A stretch of 64,000 bases of DNA. Origin: Luteimicrobium xylanilyticum. Lineage in GTDB: Bacteria > Actinomycetota > Actinomycetes > Actinomycetales > Cellulomonadaceae. The position numbers and the translations under genes were made by a program. Positions 1-7,687 of the stretch are shown here, in pieces; the stretch's first letter is position 1, and each line of letters opens with the position of its first letter. A model generated the notes under the pieces. The model was not told the origin of the DNA. It saw nothing but the letters and a program-made list of their open reading frames with translations, and ran no database searches. The stretch lies in the NCBI RefSeq assembly GCF_009429125.1, contig NZ_CP045529.1, positions 1,984,001 to 2,048,000 on the forward strand. The letters run 5' to 3'.

Positions 1-740
1 GACCGGTCGTGCTCGATCTGCGGCAGCCAGGTCACCAGCAGGTAGTACCCGCTGGACTGCAGCCCCATGTAGAGCGCGACCTGCCAGGCGGTCGCGCTGC
101 GCCACGGCGCGACGCCGAGCGGTTGGGGGTCGTCGTCGGGCGGCGGGGTGTGGGAGCGGCTGCGGGGGAGCCAGAGCAGCGCCCCGAGCAGCGCGAGGCC
201 GGCCCACGCGCCGAGCGCGAGCTGCCAGCCGCCGATCGCCGCGAGCGGCACGGCGATCCCCGACGCGACCGCGGCGAAGCTGCTCATCACGGCCGAGTAG
301 ACCCCCGTCACGACGGGCACGTGGTCGGGGAAGTCCCGTTTGACGAGCGCCGGGACGAGCACGTTCCCGACGGCGATCGCGGCCGCGAGCGGGACGGTAC
401 CGACCCACAGGGCGCCGGGCACCGCGGCGACGGACCGGATCGCGGTCCCCGCGGTGAGCACCCACAGTGCGAGGCCGACCGCGGGCTCGGTGCCCATGCG
501 GCGCGCGAGCGTGTGGACGAGCGGGGACACGATCGCGAACGTCAGGAGGGGGACGGCCCCGAGGAGTCCGAGCGCACCGGCGGACAGGCCGGTGTCGTCG
601 CCGATGTCGTCGATCACGGGACCGACGGCCGTGATGGCGCCGCGCAGGTTCGCGGCGACGACGAGCACCGTGACGAGCAGGTAGGCGTGCGCCAGCCGAC
701 CGGAGGAAGGGCCGGCTCCGGCAGGTCCGCGGCGACGCAT
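1..740 (-). CDS. MFS transporter, CynX/NimT-like (C-terminus beyond the window)
   Basis: A hydrophobic reading frame starts at an ATG at 740 (MRRRGPAGAGPSSGRLAHAY) and runs leftward off the window edge, so only the first ~246 residues are visible. Several membrane segments can be read (for example AYLLVTVLVVAANLRGAITA). The early NLRGAITAVGPVI segment is typical of the CynX/NimT branch of the major facilitator superfamily (12-TM exporters of small organic anions or drugs). No Shine-Dalgarno precedes the ATG; instead TAGGAT lies 6 nt upstream on the minus strand (747-752), suggesting a leaderless transcript. A 14-bp palindrome (756-769) sits just upstream. Substrate unknown. Confidence 0.82.
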   Translation of the reverse strand, partial: MRRRGPAGAGPSSGRLAHAYLLVTVLVVAANLRGAITAVGPVIDDIGDDTGLSAGALGLLGAVPLLTFAIVSPLVHTLARRMGTEPAVGLALWVLTAGTAIRSVAAVPGALWVGTVPLAAAIAVGNVLVPALVKRDFPDHVPVVTGVYSAVMSSFAAVASGIAVPLAAIGGWQLALGAWAGLALLGALLWLPRSRSHTPPPDDDPQPLGVAPWRSATAWQVALYMGLQSSGYYLLVTWLPQIEHDR

Positions 741-746
741 CCCGGC

Positions 747-752
747 ATCCTA
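747..752 (-). promoter_or_regulatory. -10 element, leaderless promoter of the MFS gene
   Basis: TAGGAT on the minus strand ends 6 nt before the ATG at 740. The spacing predicts transcription starting at or within a base of the start codon. No clear -35 is seen. Confidence 0.5.
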
Positions 753-755
753 CGT

Positions 756-769
756 GGTACGCGCGTACC
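756..769. promoter_or_regulatory. 14-bp perfect palindrome, candidate operator
   Basis: GGTACGCGCGTACC is self-complementary and lies in the -10/-35 interval of the leftward MFS promoter, between the divergent starts at 740 and 814. It is a plausible repressor site; the regulator is not identified. Confidence 0.35.
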
Positions 770-813
770 GGTACCGGGTCGGAGAGGCCGGCGTCGCTCG
801 GTAGGCTCGAGGC

Positions 814-1215
814 GTGAGCCCGAACCCGCCCCGCCGCCCGTCCAGTCCCGCACCGGGGAACCGCTCGGGCGGCCGGCCCGCCGACCGGTACGGCGACGAC
901 GGCACCCTCCGGTCCGCACTCTTACCCGGGATCCTCGGCGGGATCGCGACGCTCGTCGGGACGGGGTTCTCGTCGTCGTCGGGCGGGTTCACCGTGATCC
1001 GCTACCTGGTCGCGATCCTCGCGCTCATCATGATCGTGTTCGCCGTGCAGGCGAAGGCCTTCGTGTGGGTGCTCCCGCTCGCTGCGGCCGTGGTCCTGTG
1101 GAACCCCGTGGTCGCGTTCGACTTCCACGGCGCGTGGTGGGGGATCGTCCAGCTCCTCGTGGCCGCCTTGTTCGTCGTCGCCGGTGTGCTCATCAAGGTC
1201 CCCGCCGACGACTGA
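814..1215 (+). CDS. Small integral membrane protein, unknown function
   Basis: A 133-residue protein with a GTG start. The first ~45 residues are Pro/Arg/Ser-rich and probably cytoplasmic. Four hydrophobic segments follow (around residues 30-50, 58-78, 80-95 and 105-125: e.g. YLVAILALIMIVFAVQAKAF and GIVQLLVAALFVVAGVLI). It resembles the small four-helix membrane proteins grouped as DUF6804, but I cannot assign a role. TAGGCT at 802-807 lies 6 nt before the GTG, consistent with leaderless expression. It is transcribed divergently from the MFS gene and lies 40 bp before the LLM oxidoreductase. Confidence 0.75.
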   Translation: MSPNPPRRPSSPAPGNRSGGRPADRYGDDGTLRSALLPGILGGIATLVGTGFSSSSGGFTVIRYLVAILALIMIVFAVQAKAFVWVLPLAAAVVLWNPVVAFDFHGAWWGIVQLLVAALFVVAGVLIKVPADD

Positions 1216-1218
1216 CGC

Positions 1219-1249
1219 TTGACTTCGAGCGCGCTCGAAGGTGAAGCAT
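1219..1249 (+). promoter_or_regulatory. Promoter with embedded 16-bp palindromic operator
   Basis: TTGACT (1219-1224) and a weak -10 AAGCAT (1244-1249) are separated by 19 bp. Most of this spacer is the perfect palindrome TTCGAGCGCGCTCGAA (1224-1239). The -10 ends 6 nt before the ATG at 1256. A repressor bound here would block this promoter directly. Confidence 0.5.
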
Positions 1250-1255
1250 CGAGGC

Positions 1256-2128
1256 ATGCGACTCGGTGCTCACCTCATGCGGTTCGACTCGGTCCCCTCC
1301 ACGGCCCTGCGCCAGGAGCTCCTCGACACGGCGGACGCCGCCGAGGAGGCGGGGCTGGGCTGGCTGTCCGTCATGGACCACTGGTTCCAGATGGTTCGCG
1401 CCGGCTTCCCGGCGTCGGACCCGATGCTCGAGGCCTACACGACGCTCGGGTTCCTCGCCGCCCGCACCGAGACGGTGCAGCTCGGAGCCCTCGTCACCGG
1501 CGTGACGTACCGGTACCCGGGGCTTCTCGCCAAGACCGTCGCGACGCTCGACGTCCTCGCCGGAGGCCGGGCGACCCTCGGCATCGGCGCGGCCTGGTAC
1601 GAGGAGGAGCACGCGGCGCTCGGCGTGCCGTTCCCGCCCCTCAAGGAGCGGTTCCAGCGCATGGAGGAGGCCGTGCTGATCGCCCGGCAGATGTACGACC
1701 CGGCGAACGACGGCCCGTTCGACGGCGCGCACTACCGGCTCGGCGAGACGCTGTGCTCCCCGCAGCCCCTCAGCAAGCCGGAGATCATGATCGGCGGCTC
1801 GGGGGAGAAAGTGACGCTGCGGCTCGTCGCGAAGCACGCCGACGCCTGCAACCTCTTCGCCGCCGACACGGACAGGCTTCGGCACCTGCTCGATGTGCTG
1901 CACCGCCACTGCGACGACGTCGGCCGCGACCCGGCCGAGATCCGGGTCACCACGCTCCACGGCGGCGAGAAGCTGCTCGCCGGCGATGTCGACGGGTTCG
2001 TCGACGAGATGCGCGGGTTCGCGGCGCTCGGCGTGGACACGGTGATCCTGCGCCCGCCGGCCACGTCGCTGGCCGCGTGGGTGCGCGACGTCGTGACCCC
2101 GGCCGTCGCCCCGGTCCGCGACCTCTGA
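1256..2128 (+). CDS. LLM-class flavin/F420-dependent oxidoreductase
   Basis: A 290-residue (from ATG 1256) TIM-barrel luciferase-like monooxygenase-family protein. It shows the family N-terminus (MRLGAHLMRFD), the segment GLGWLSVMDHW, a GRATLGIGAAWYEEEH motif near residue 105, and KPEIMIGGSGEKVTLRLVAKHAD at ~175-195. Actinobacterial proteins of this shape usually use coenzyme F420 or FMN to oxidise or reduce small organics. A GTG at 1241 is in frame. I prefer the ATG because -10-like AAGCAT lies 6 nt upstream and the family begins at this methionine. It may be controlled by the palindrome at 1224-1239. Substrate unknown. Confidence 0.85.
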   Translation: MRLGAHLMRFDSVPSTALRQELLDTADAAEEAGLGWLSVMDHWFQMVRAGFPASDPMLEAYTTLGFLAARTETVQLGALVTGVTYRYPGLLAKTVATLDVLAGGRATLGIGAAWYEEEHAALGVPFPPLKERFQRMEEAVLIARQMYDPANDGPFDGAHYRLGETLCSPQPLSKPEIMIGGSGEKVTLRLVAKHADACNLFAADTDRLRHLLDVLHRHCDDVGRDPAEIRVTTLHGGEKLLAGDVDGFVDEMRGFAALGVDTVILRPPATSLAAWVRDVVTPAVAPVRDL

Positions 2129-2152
2129 CACCTCGCGACGCCGACGTCGCGG

Positions 2153-3682
2153 TCAGGGGGTCGGCTGGTCGGCGGTCGGGGCCATGAGCGGGAGGCGGAC
2201 GACGAACCGCGTGTCCCCGGGCTGGGAGGTCACCCGCAGGTCGCCGTGGTGCTTGGTCACCACGATCCGCCACGCGATGTCGAGCCCGAGCCCCGTGCCC
2301 GAGCCCACGGGCTTCGTCGTGAAGAACGGCTCGAAGATGCGGGGCAGCACGTCGGCGGGGATGCCCGGGCCCGTGTCGCCGATCTCGACCTCCACGGCGT
2401 CGTCGGGCGCGTCGGCGGCGCGCCGCGTCGTGATCGTGAGCGTGCCCGACCCGCCCCGGCCGCCCATGGCCTGCGCGGCGTTGTCGACGATGTTCGTCCA
2501 CACCTGGTTGAGCTCCGCGGCATACACGGGCACGGGCGGGAGCGTCCGGTCGTAGTGCCGGACGACGTCGACGGCAGGCCCGAGGGCGTGCTCGAGCATG
2601 ACGAGCGTCGAGTCGAGCAGCTCGTGCAGGTCCGCCCGACCCTCGGGCGCCCGGCCGATCTGCGAGTACTGTCTCGCGGCGCCGACCAGCGTCGAGATCC
2701 GGGTGGTGGCGTCCTCGATCTCGCCCATGAGCTGCTCGGTCTCGAGCGTGTAGCCGATCCAGCGCACCGCCCCGTCGAGCGCGTCCGGGGCGACGAGGGC
2801 CGCGACCTTGTCGAGCCACGGCCCGTCGACGCCCGCCTGCACGAACGCGGGCGCGAGGTCCCACCCGGCGCGCAGCCCGTGCCCGTCGAACCAGTCGACC
2901 AGCTCGTCCTCGAGGTCCGACGCCTCGAGGGGGCTGGGTGCCGTGCCCTCGCCCGCGGCGTCGTGCAGGTGCTGGACCGCCTCCTCCTGGAGCTGGATGA
3001 GGGTCGCGATGCTCGTCCGGTCGTACGGTCCGGCGGCGATGAACGAGAGCTTGTGCCGCATGCCGGCCACGCGCTCGCGCAGCGTCGCGGTCGCGCGGGA
3101 GGCGGCCGCCGCGGGGTTGTTCAGCTCGTGGGTCAGCCCCGCGGACAGCGATCCCAGCGCGAGCAGGCGCTCGCGCTGGCCCACCGCCCGCTCGGTGCTC
3201 TTCTGCCCGAAGAACAGCCCCTCGAGCAGGTGGACCGCCATGGGGAACCACGACGTCATGAGCTCGCGGAAGTCGTCCGCGGACAGCACGTAGAACCGTG
3301 AGGGCCGCAGCACGCGCAGCGACTGCTGGTAGGTCTGCGGCGCCCGGTCCCCGAGGTAGGCGCTCCATGCCCCCGAGTAGACGCCGCGCTGGTCCGTGCG
3401 GTTCACCTCGACGTCGTCGTCGCCCACCCGGCGATAGGTGGCGACCTCACCCTCCATGAGCACGAACAGGCACCGGGCCGGGTCGCCCTCCGTCAGCAGC
3501 ATGCCGGGACCGACCTGCTGCACGGCGCCGTGCTCGCACAACCAGACGAGCTGGTCGTCGTCGAGCTTCTCGAACAGGAAGAGCGTGCGCAGCTCGTCGA
3601 TGTCGCACGGCTCGTCCGGCCCGACGACGCACGGTCCGGCAGCGCGACCGGCCCGCCCGTCCCACGGCTGGTGCTCCGTCAT
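2153..3682 (-). CDS. Soluble histidine kinase with N-terminal cyclic-nucleotide-binding-like domain
   Basis: A 509-residue protein without membrane segments. Residues ~28-150 form a CRP-type cNMP-binding fold (LLTEGDPARCLFVLMEGEVA). A dimerisation/phosphoacceptor helix has the H-box LSAGLTHELNNPAAAA (His ~184). The C-terminal HATPase has NIVDNAAQAM, EIGDTGPGIP and FTTKPVGSGTGLGL. The ATG at 3682 follows a GGGAG Shine-Dalgarno. It lies 50 bp downstream of the response-regulator/FAD oxidoreductase gene on the same strand, joined by a tandem ATGA repeat, so the two are likely one signalling unit. The ligand of the CNB domain is unknown; it could be a redox or nucleotide signal. Confidence 0.9.
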   Translation of the reverse strand: MTEHQPWDGRAGRAAGPCVVGPDEPCDIDELRTLFLFEKLDDDQLVWLCEHGAVQQVGPGMLLTEGDPARCLFVLMEGEVATYRRVGDDDVEVNRTDQRGVYSGAWSAYLGDRAPQTYQQSLRVLRPSRFYVLSADDFRELMTSWFPMAVHLLEGLFFGQKSTERAVGQRERLLALGSLSAGLTHELNNPAAAASRATATLRERVAGMRHKLSFIAAGPYDRTSIATLIQLQEEAVQHLHDAAGEGTAPSPLEASDLEDELVDWFDGHGLRAGWDLAPAFVQAGVDGPWLDKVAALVAPDALDGAVRWIGYTLETEQLMGEIEDATTRISTLVGAARQYSQIGRAPEGRADLHELLDSTLVMLEHALGPAVDVVRHYDRTLPPVPVYAAELNQVWTNIVDNAAQAMGGRGGSGTLTITTRRAADAPDDAVEVEIGDTGPGIPADVLPRIFEPFFTTKPVGSGTGLGLDIAWRIVVTKHHGDLRVTSQPGDTRFVVRLPLMAPTADQPTP

Positions 3683-3698
3683 CGTGTCTCCCGTCGTC

Positions 3699-3740
3699 GG
3701 TCCGTCATCGTTGGTCCGTCATCGTTGGTCCGTCATCGCT
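3699..3740. repeat. Three tandem 14-bp repeats at an intercistronic junction
   Basis: GGTCCGTCATCGTT occurs at 3699-3712 and 3713-3726, with a one-base variant at 3727-3740. On the coding (minus) strand each unit contains an overlapping stop/start ATGA. Short frames reading Met-Thr-Asp-Gln-Arg-stop therefore lie between the upstream stop codon and the kinase ATG, and the kinase start (CGATGACGGA) resembles another copy. Confidence 0.85.
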
Positions 3741-5520
3741 GATCGAGGTACCGGTGCACGAGCATGACGGCCATCGCTCCCTCGCCGACGGCCGACGCCA
3801 CGCGCTTGGCGGACTCGGACCGGACGTCGCCCGCCGCGAACACGCCGGGCACGCTCGTCTCGAGGTGGTACGGCGGACGGTCGAGCCCCCAGCCGGCCGG
3901 CGGCGCGCCGTCCTGCAGGAGGTCCGGGCCCGCGACGACGAAGCCGTGCGCGTCGCGGACGACGACGCCGTCGAGCCAGTCGGTGCGAGGTGCCGCGCCG
4001 ATGAAGACGAACAGCCACCCGGTCTCGACGGGCGTCCGGTCGCCCGTGGAGACGTCCTGCAGGACGACTCCCTCGAGGTGGTCGTCCCCGTTCGCCTCGA
4101 CGACCTCGGCGCCCAGCCGCACGTCGATCCGCGGGTGCGCGCGCACCTGGTCGACGAGGTAGCTCGACATGCCCTGCTCGAGCGACGCTGCGCGGACCAC
4201 GAGCGTCACGCGCGCGGCGTCGCGCGCGAGGAACACCGCGGCCTGGCCGGCCGAGTTCGCACCGCCGACGACCAGGACCCGTTCGCCCGCGCACGAGGGA
4301 GCCTCCGTGAGGACGGAGCCGTAGTACACGCCGCGACCCACGAGACGCGCGAGCCCCGGACCGCCGAGCATCCGGTACGAGACCCCGCTCGCGAGGATGA
4401 CGGTCTGCGCGTCCAGGCTCTGCCCGCCGGAGAGCCGCACGGTGTGCGCGGAGCCCTCGACGTCGAGGCCCACGACCTCTCGGGTGGTCACGAGCTCGGC
4501 CCCGAACTTCAGCGCCTGCCGCCTGGCCCGCTCCGTGAGCTGGCTCCCCGACACGCCGTCGGGGAAGCCGAGGTAGTTCTCGATCCGGGACGACTGGCCC
4601 GCCTGCCCGCCCGTCGCGGTCCGTTCGACGAGCGCGGTCCGCAGCCCCTCGGACGCGCCGTAGAGCGCCGCGGACAGGCCGGCCGGTCCGCCTCCCACGA
4701 CCACGAGGTCGTAGAAGTCCGACGACGGCCGCGTCACCAGGCCGACGCGCTCCGCGAGCTCGGAGTCGTCGGGGGCGACGAGGACACCGCCGTCGGGCGT
4801 GACGACCACGGGCAGCGGGGGCGGGTCGGCGAACGTGGTGCCGAGCCGCCCGGCGGCCGCGGTGAGCAGCCGGTCGCCCTCGGGCGAGTCGACGGCGTAC
4901 CAGCGGTAGGGGACGGCGTTGCGTGCCAGGAGCTCGCGGACCTCCGACGAGCGCGCGTGCCACCGGTGCCCCACGACCTTCGTCTCGGCGACGGGCTGCG
5001 GGGCGCGGCGCGACCACGCCTCGAGCTGGGCGTCGAGGACGGGGTAGAGCTTCTCCTCGGGCGGGTCCCAGGGCTTGAGGAGGTAGTGGTCGAGGTCGAC
5101 GACGTTGACCGCCTGGATCGCGGCGTCGGTGTCCGCGTAGGCCGTCAGGAGGATGCGGCGCGCGGCCGGGAACAGGTCCATCGCCTGCTCGAGGAACTCG
5201 ATCCCGCTCATCCCCGGCATGCGGTGGTCGGCGACGAGCACCGCGACCGTCTCGCCGCGCAGCTTGACCTCGTGGAGGACGTCGAGGGCCTGCTCGCCGG
5301 ACTCGGCCCGGACGACGCGGTACGTCTCGCCGTACCGGCGGCGCAGGTCGCGTGCCACGGCCCTCGAGACGCCGGGGTCGTCGTCGACCGTGAGCAGCAC
5401 GGGCCGGGCCCGGTCGGAGCGACCGGCGCCGGTCCCGGAGCCCGCGGGCTGCTGCGGGACGGTGGGCGCGCTGCGCGGCGGTGCGCCGTCGAGCGGCGGG
5501 CTGGCGATGGACGTGCTCAC
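3733..5520 (-). CDS. Response regulator receiver fused to thioredoxin-reductase-like FAD oxidoreductase
   Basis: 595 residues. A Pro/Ala-rich tail is followed by a receiver domain (~40-160; VLLTVDDDPGVSR, phospho-acceptor Asp ~98 in VADHRMPGM). Next comes a glutaredoxin/thioredoxin-fold linker (~165-245, VPYRWYAVDSPEG). A class-II pyridine nucleotide-disulfide oxidoreductase follows, with FAD motif VVVGGGPAGLSAALY, NAD motif VLVVGGANSAGQAA and C-terminal GVFAAGDVRSE. The redox CxxC of true thioredoxin reductases, expected just before the NAD motif, is replaced by a stretch with one Cys (SVLTEAPSC). The GTG at 5520 follows GGAGGA. It is paired with the CNB kinase downstream, suggesting phosphorylation-controlled NAD(P)H oxidoreductase or redox sensing. 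Confidence 0.88.
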   Translation of the reverse strand: MSTSIASPPLDGAPPRSAPTVPQQPAGSGTGAGRSDRARPVLLTVDDDPGVSRAVARDLRRRYGETYRVVRAESGEQALDVLHEVKLRGETVAVLVADHRMPGMSGIEFLEQAMDLFPAARRILLTAYADTDAAIQAVNVVDLDHYLLKPWDPPEEKLYPVLDAQLEAWSRRAPQPVAETKVVGHRWHARSSEVRELLARNAVPYRWYAVDSPEGDRLLTAAAGRLGTTFADPPPLPVVVTPDGGVLVAPDDSELAERVGLVTRPSSDFYDLVVVGGGPAGLSAALYGASEGLRTALVERTATGGQAGQSSRIENYLGFPDGVSGSQLTERARRQALKFGAELVTTREVVGLDVEGSAHTVRLSGGQSLDAQTVILASGVSYRMLGGPGLARLVGRGVYYGSVLTEAPSCAGERVLVVGGANSAGQAAVFLARDAARVTLVVRAASLEQGMSSYLVDQVRAHPRIDVRLGAEVVEANGDDHLEGVVLQDVSTGDRTPVETGWLFVFIGAAPRTDWLDGVVVRDAHGFVVAGPDLLQDGAPPAGWGLDRPPYHLETSVPGVFAAGDVRSESAKRVASAVGEGAMAVMLVHRYLDQR

Positions 5521-5554
5521 GCGGGGGATCCTCCGGGGACTCGACGGCGCCGGC

Positions 5555-5579
5555 CCGCGGGGTGCGTCGCACCCCGCGG
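5555..5579. terminator. 25-bp near-perfect palindrome between two leftward genes
   Basis: Two 12-bp arms (CCGCGGGGTGCG and its complement) flank a single T. As RNA this forms a 10-bp GC stem with a 5-nt loop. It lies downstream of the FMN reductase stop (5640) and upstream of the fusion-gene start (5520). It is probably a terminator lacking a U tract, or an operator. Confidence 0.5.
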
Positions 5580-5639
5580 ACCCGGCCTCCAGTCTCCGCC
5601 GTCCGGACCGCTCGCGCGAGGGTCCGAGCGGATCCCGCG

Positions 5640-6302
5640 TCAGCCGGCGAGCCCGCCCAGCAGGTCCTCGAACGAGGGCGTCCCGGAGAAGGGCTCGGCA
5701 GACCCCGACGCCTGCGCGCGCGGCGCCCGTGAGGCGACGGTGCGGGCGAGCTCGCCGCCCGCGCGTCGGACGCGCTCGGGGAGCGTCCCCGCGCTGCCAC
5801 CCGCCTCGGCCCAGTCGTCGGTCGCGGCGAAGACGCTCGTCGTCACGACGTCGGCCCGCAGGTAGGTGAACAGGGGCCGGAGCCCGTACTCGAGGGCGAG
5901 GGAGTGCCGCGGCGTGCCGCCCGTCGCTCCGAGGAGGACGGGCATCCCGACCAGCGAGTCCTTGTCGAGGATGTCCACGAAGGACTTGAACAGCCCCGAG
6001 TAGGTCGTGGTGAACAGGGGCGTGACGAGCACGAGCGCGTCGGCGCCGGTCACGTCCTCGATCACCTGGGCGAGGTCCCCGGACGCGAACCCCGTGAGCA
6101 TCGCGTCCATGATCGCGTGCGCGTGGTCGCGCAGCTCGACCGTCTCGACGGTCGCGTCCACGCCCTGCTCGGCGAGCGCAGCGACCGTCGCCTCGGCGAG
6201 CCGGTCGCCCAGCAGGCGGGTCGACGACGGCTGGCTCAGGCCGGCGGAGACGAGGACGACGTGGCGCGGGCCGACGGTGCTCGCGGGCTCGGGCTGGTTC
6301 AC
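5640..6302 (-). CDS. NADPH-dependent FMN reductase (CE1759 family)
   Basis: A 220-residue flavodoxin-like reductase that supplies reduced FMN to the LLM monooxygenase upstream. Visible are the N-terminal HVVLVSAGLSQPSSTRLLGDRL (phosphate-binding loop), VTPLFTTTYSGLFKSFVDIL and LLGATGGTPRHSLALEYGLRPLF. The frame is open to an ATG at 6380 that overlaps the LLM stop as ATGA. However, an excellent Shine-Dalgarno, AGAAGGAG, sits 4 nt before the GTG at 6302, and the family normally begins a few residues before the VVLVSAGLS strand, so I choose 6302. Translational coupling from 6380 (246 aa) remains possible. Confidence 0.88.
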   Translation of the reverse strand: MNQPEPASTVGPRHVVLVSAGLSQPSSTRLLGDRLAEATVAALAEQGVDATVETVELRDHAHAIMDAMLTGFASGDLAQVIEDVTGADALVLVTPLFTTTYSGLFKSFVDILDKDSLVGMPVLLGATGGTPRHSLALEYGLRPLFTYLRADVVTTSVFAATDDWAEAGGSAGTLPERVRRAGGELARTVASRAPRAQASGSAEPFSGTPSFEDLLGGLAG

Positions 6303-6376
6303 GATGCTCCTTCTGATGCTGAGATCGTCGGGTCGGTTGACCACGTCAAGTGTCGCACCGGCGGTCGGGGTCGTGG

Positions 6377-7555
6377 TCATCGGGTCGCCGCCTCGGCGGT
6401 CTCGTCGGCGTCGTCCTCGGCGCGTCGGCCGGTCCACCGGTCCTCTCCGACTACGTGCAGGCCGGTGGCCTCGCCCGCGGCCTGCGCCTTGGCGACGAGA
6501 TCGGCGTGCGTGGGCGGGTTCGACGGCACGCCCTCGGGGCGGTGCTTGTCGGCCTCCGCGCGCAGCACGGGGACGATGTCCTCGGCGAGGATGTCGATCT
6601 GCTCGAGCACGGTCTTCAGCGGCAGGCCCGCGTGGTCGACGAGGAAGAGCTGGCGCTGGTAGTCGCCGACGTCCTCGCGGAAGGCCGCGTACCGGTCGAT
6701 GACCTGCTGCGGGCTGCCGACGGTCAGGGGCGTCTCGCGGGTGAAGTCCTCCATCGACGGGCCGTGCCCGTAGACGGGGGCGTTGTCGAAGTAGGGCCGG
6801 AACTCGTCCCAGGCCTTCTGCGAGTCCTTGCGGACGAACACCTGGCCGCCGAGCCCGACGATCGCCTGGTCGGCGCGGCCGTGGCCGTAGTGCTCGAAGC
6901 GCTGGCGGTAGAACGCCACCATCTGCTTGGTGTGCTCCATGGGCCAGAAGATGTTGTTGTGCAGGAACCCGTCGCCGTAGTACGCCGCCTGCTCGGCGAT
7001 CTCGGGCGAGCGGATCGAGCCGTGCCAGACGAACGGGGGGACGCCGTCGAGCGGGCGCGGGGTCGAGGTGAAGCCCTGGAGCGGGGTGCGGAACTTGCCC
7101 TGCCAGTCGACGACGTCCTCGGTCCACAGGCGGCGGACCAGCGCGTAGTTCTCGATCGCGAGGTTGATGCCCTGCCGGATGTCCTGCCCGAACCACGGGT
7201 AGACCGGGCCGGTGTTGCCGCGGCCGAGCATGAGGTCCATGCGGCCGTCGGAGATCACCTGGAGCATCGCGTACTCCTCGGCGATGCGGACCGGGTCGTT
7301 CGTGGTGATCAGGGTCGTGGCGGTCGAGAGCGTGATGTTCTTCGTCACGCCGGCGAGGTAGCCGAGCATGGTCGTGGGCGAGGACGCGACGAACGGCGGG
7401 TTGTGGTGCTCCCCGGTCGCGAAGACGTCGAGCCCGGCCTCGTCGGCGTGCTTGGCGATGGTAAGGATGTTGCGCACCCGCTCGGTGTCGTCGGGCGTGC
7501 GCCCGGTCGTCGGGTCGGTGGTGACGTCGCTGACCGTGAAGATGCCGTACTGCAT
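6377..7555 (-). CDS. LLM-class flavin-dependent oxidoreductase (CE1758 family)
   Basis: 392 residues, a bacterial-luciferase-fold FMNH2-dependent monooxygenase. It has the family start MQYGIFTVSDVT, EAGLDVFATGEHHNPPFVASSPTTML near residue 50, GRMDLMLGRGNTGPVYPWFG, and FVWHGSIRSPEIAEQAAYYGDGF. The ATG at 7555 is preceded by GGGAG. A longer frame to 7627 exists but lacks family similarity. The partner FMN reductase follows immediately, the classic two-component monooxygenase arrangement. The upstream intergenic stretch has a CATGC-gttt-GCATG inverted repeat (7587-7600), a possible operator. Substrate unknown. Confidence 0.9.
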   Translation of the reverse strand: MQYGIFTVSDVTTDPTTGRTPDDTERVRNILTIAKHADEAGLDVFATGEHHNPPFVASSPTTMLGYLAGVTKNITLSTATTLITTNDPVRIAEEYAMLQVISDGRMDLMLGRGNTGPVYPWFGQDIRQGINLAIENYALVRRLWTEDVVDWQGKFRTPLQGFTSTPRPLDGVPPFVWHGSIRSPEIAEQAAYYGDGFLHNNIFWPMEHTKQMVAFYRQRFEHYGHGRADQAIVGLGGQVFVRKDSQKAWDEFRPYFDNAPVYGHGPSMEDFTRETPLTVGSPQQVIDRYAAFREDVGDYQRQLFLVDHAGLPLKTVLEQIDILAEDIVPVLRAEADKHRPEGVPSNPPTHADLVAKAQAAGEATGLHVVGEDRWTGRRAEDDADETAEAATR

Positions 7556-7586
7556 GCTGCGCTCCCGCTGCCTCGCTCGTCTGGTC

Positions 7587-7600
7587 CATGCGTTTGCATG
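7587..7600. promoter_or_regulatory. Inverted repeat CATGC-N4-GCATG upstream of the LLM gene
   Basis: Five-base arms flank gttt, between the divergent LLM (7555) and Sua5-like (7688) genes. A TTGACG -35-like hexamer on the minus strand lies just upstream (rc at 7611-7616). The repeat would overlap the spacer of a leftward promoter. Speculative. Confidence 0.3.
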
Positions 7601-7674
7601 TATCGACGGCGTCAACGGGAAGCACACCCGGGGTATTCCCCGGGCGCCTCCTCACTCCGGGAGCCGACTCGTCC

Positions 7675-7680
7675 TAGGCT
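7675..7680 (+). promoter_or_regulatory. -10 element, leaderless promoter of the Sua5-like gene
   Basis: TAGGCT ends 7 nt before the ATG at 7688, and no Shine-Dalgarno is present. Confidence 0.5.
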
Positions 7681-7687
7681 CGAACGT

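Noticed and set aside
9-1244. 411-codon plus-strand open frame at the left edge
   Set aside because: Runs antisense through a clear MFS gene and out of frame through the 814-1215 gene; composition is Arg/Gly/Asp/His-rich.
3733-5520. Annotation as an ordinary thioredoxin reductase
   Set aside because: No CxxC between the FAD and NAD domains, and a receiver plus thioredoxin-fold N-terminal half.
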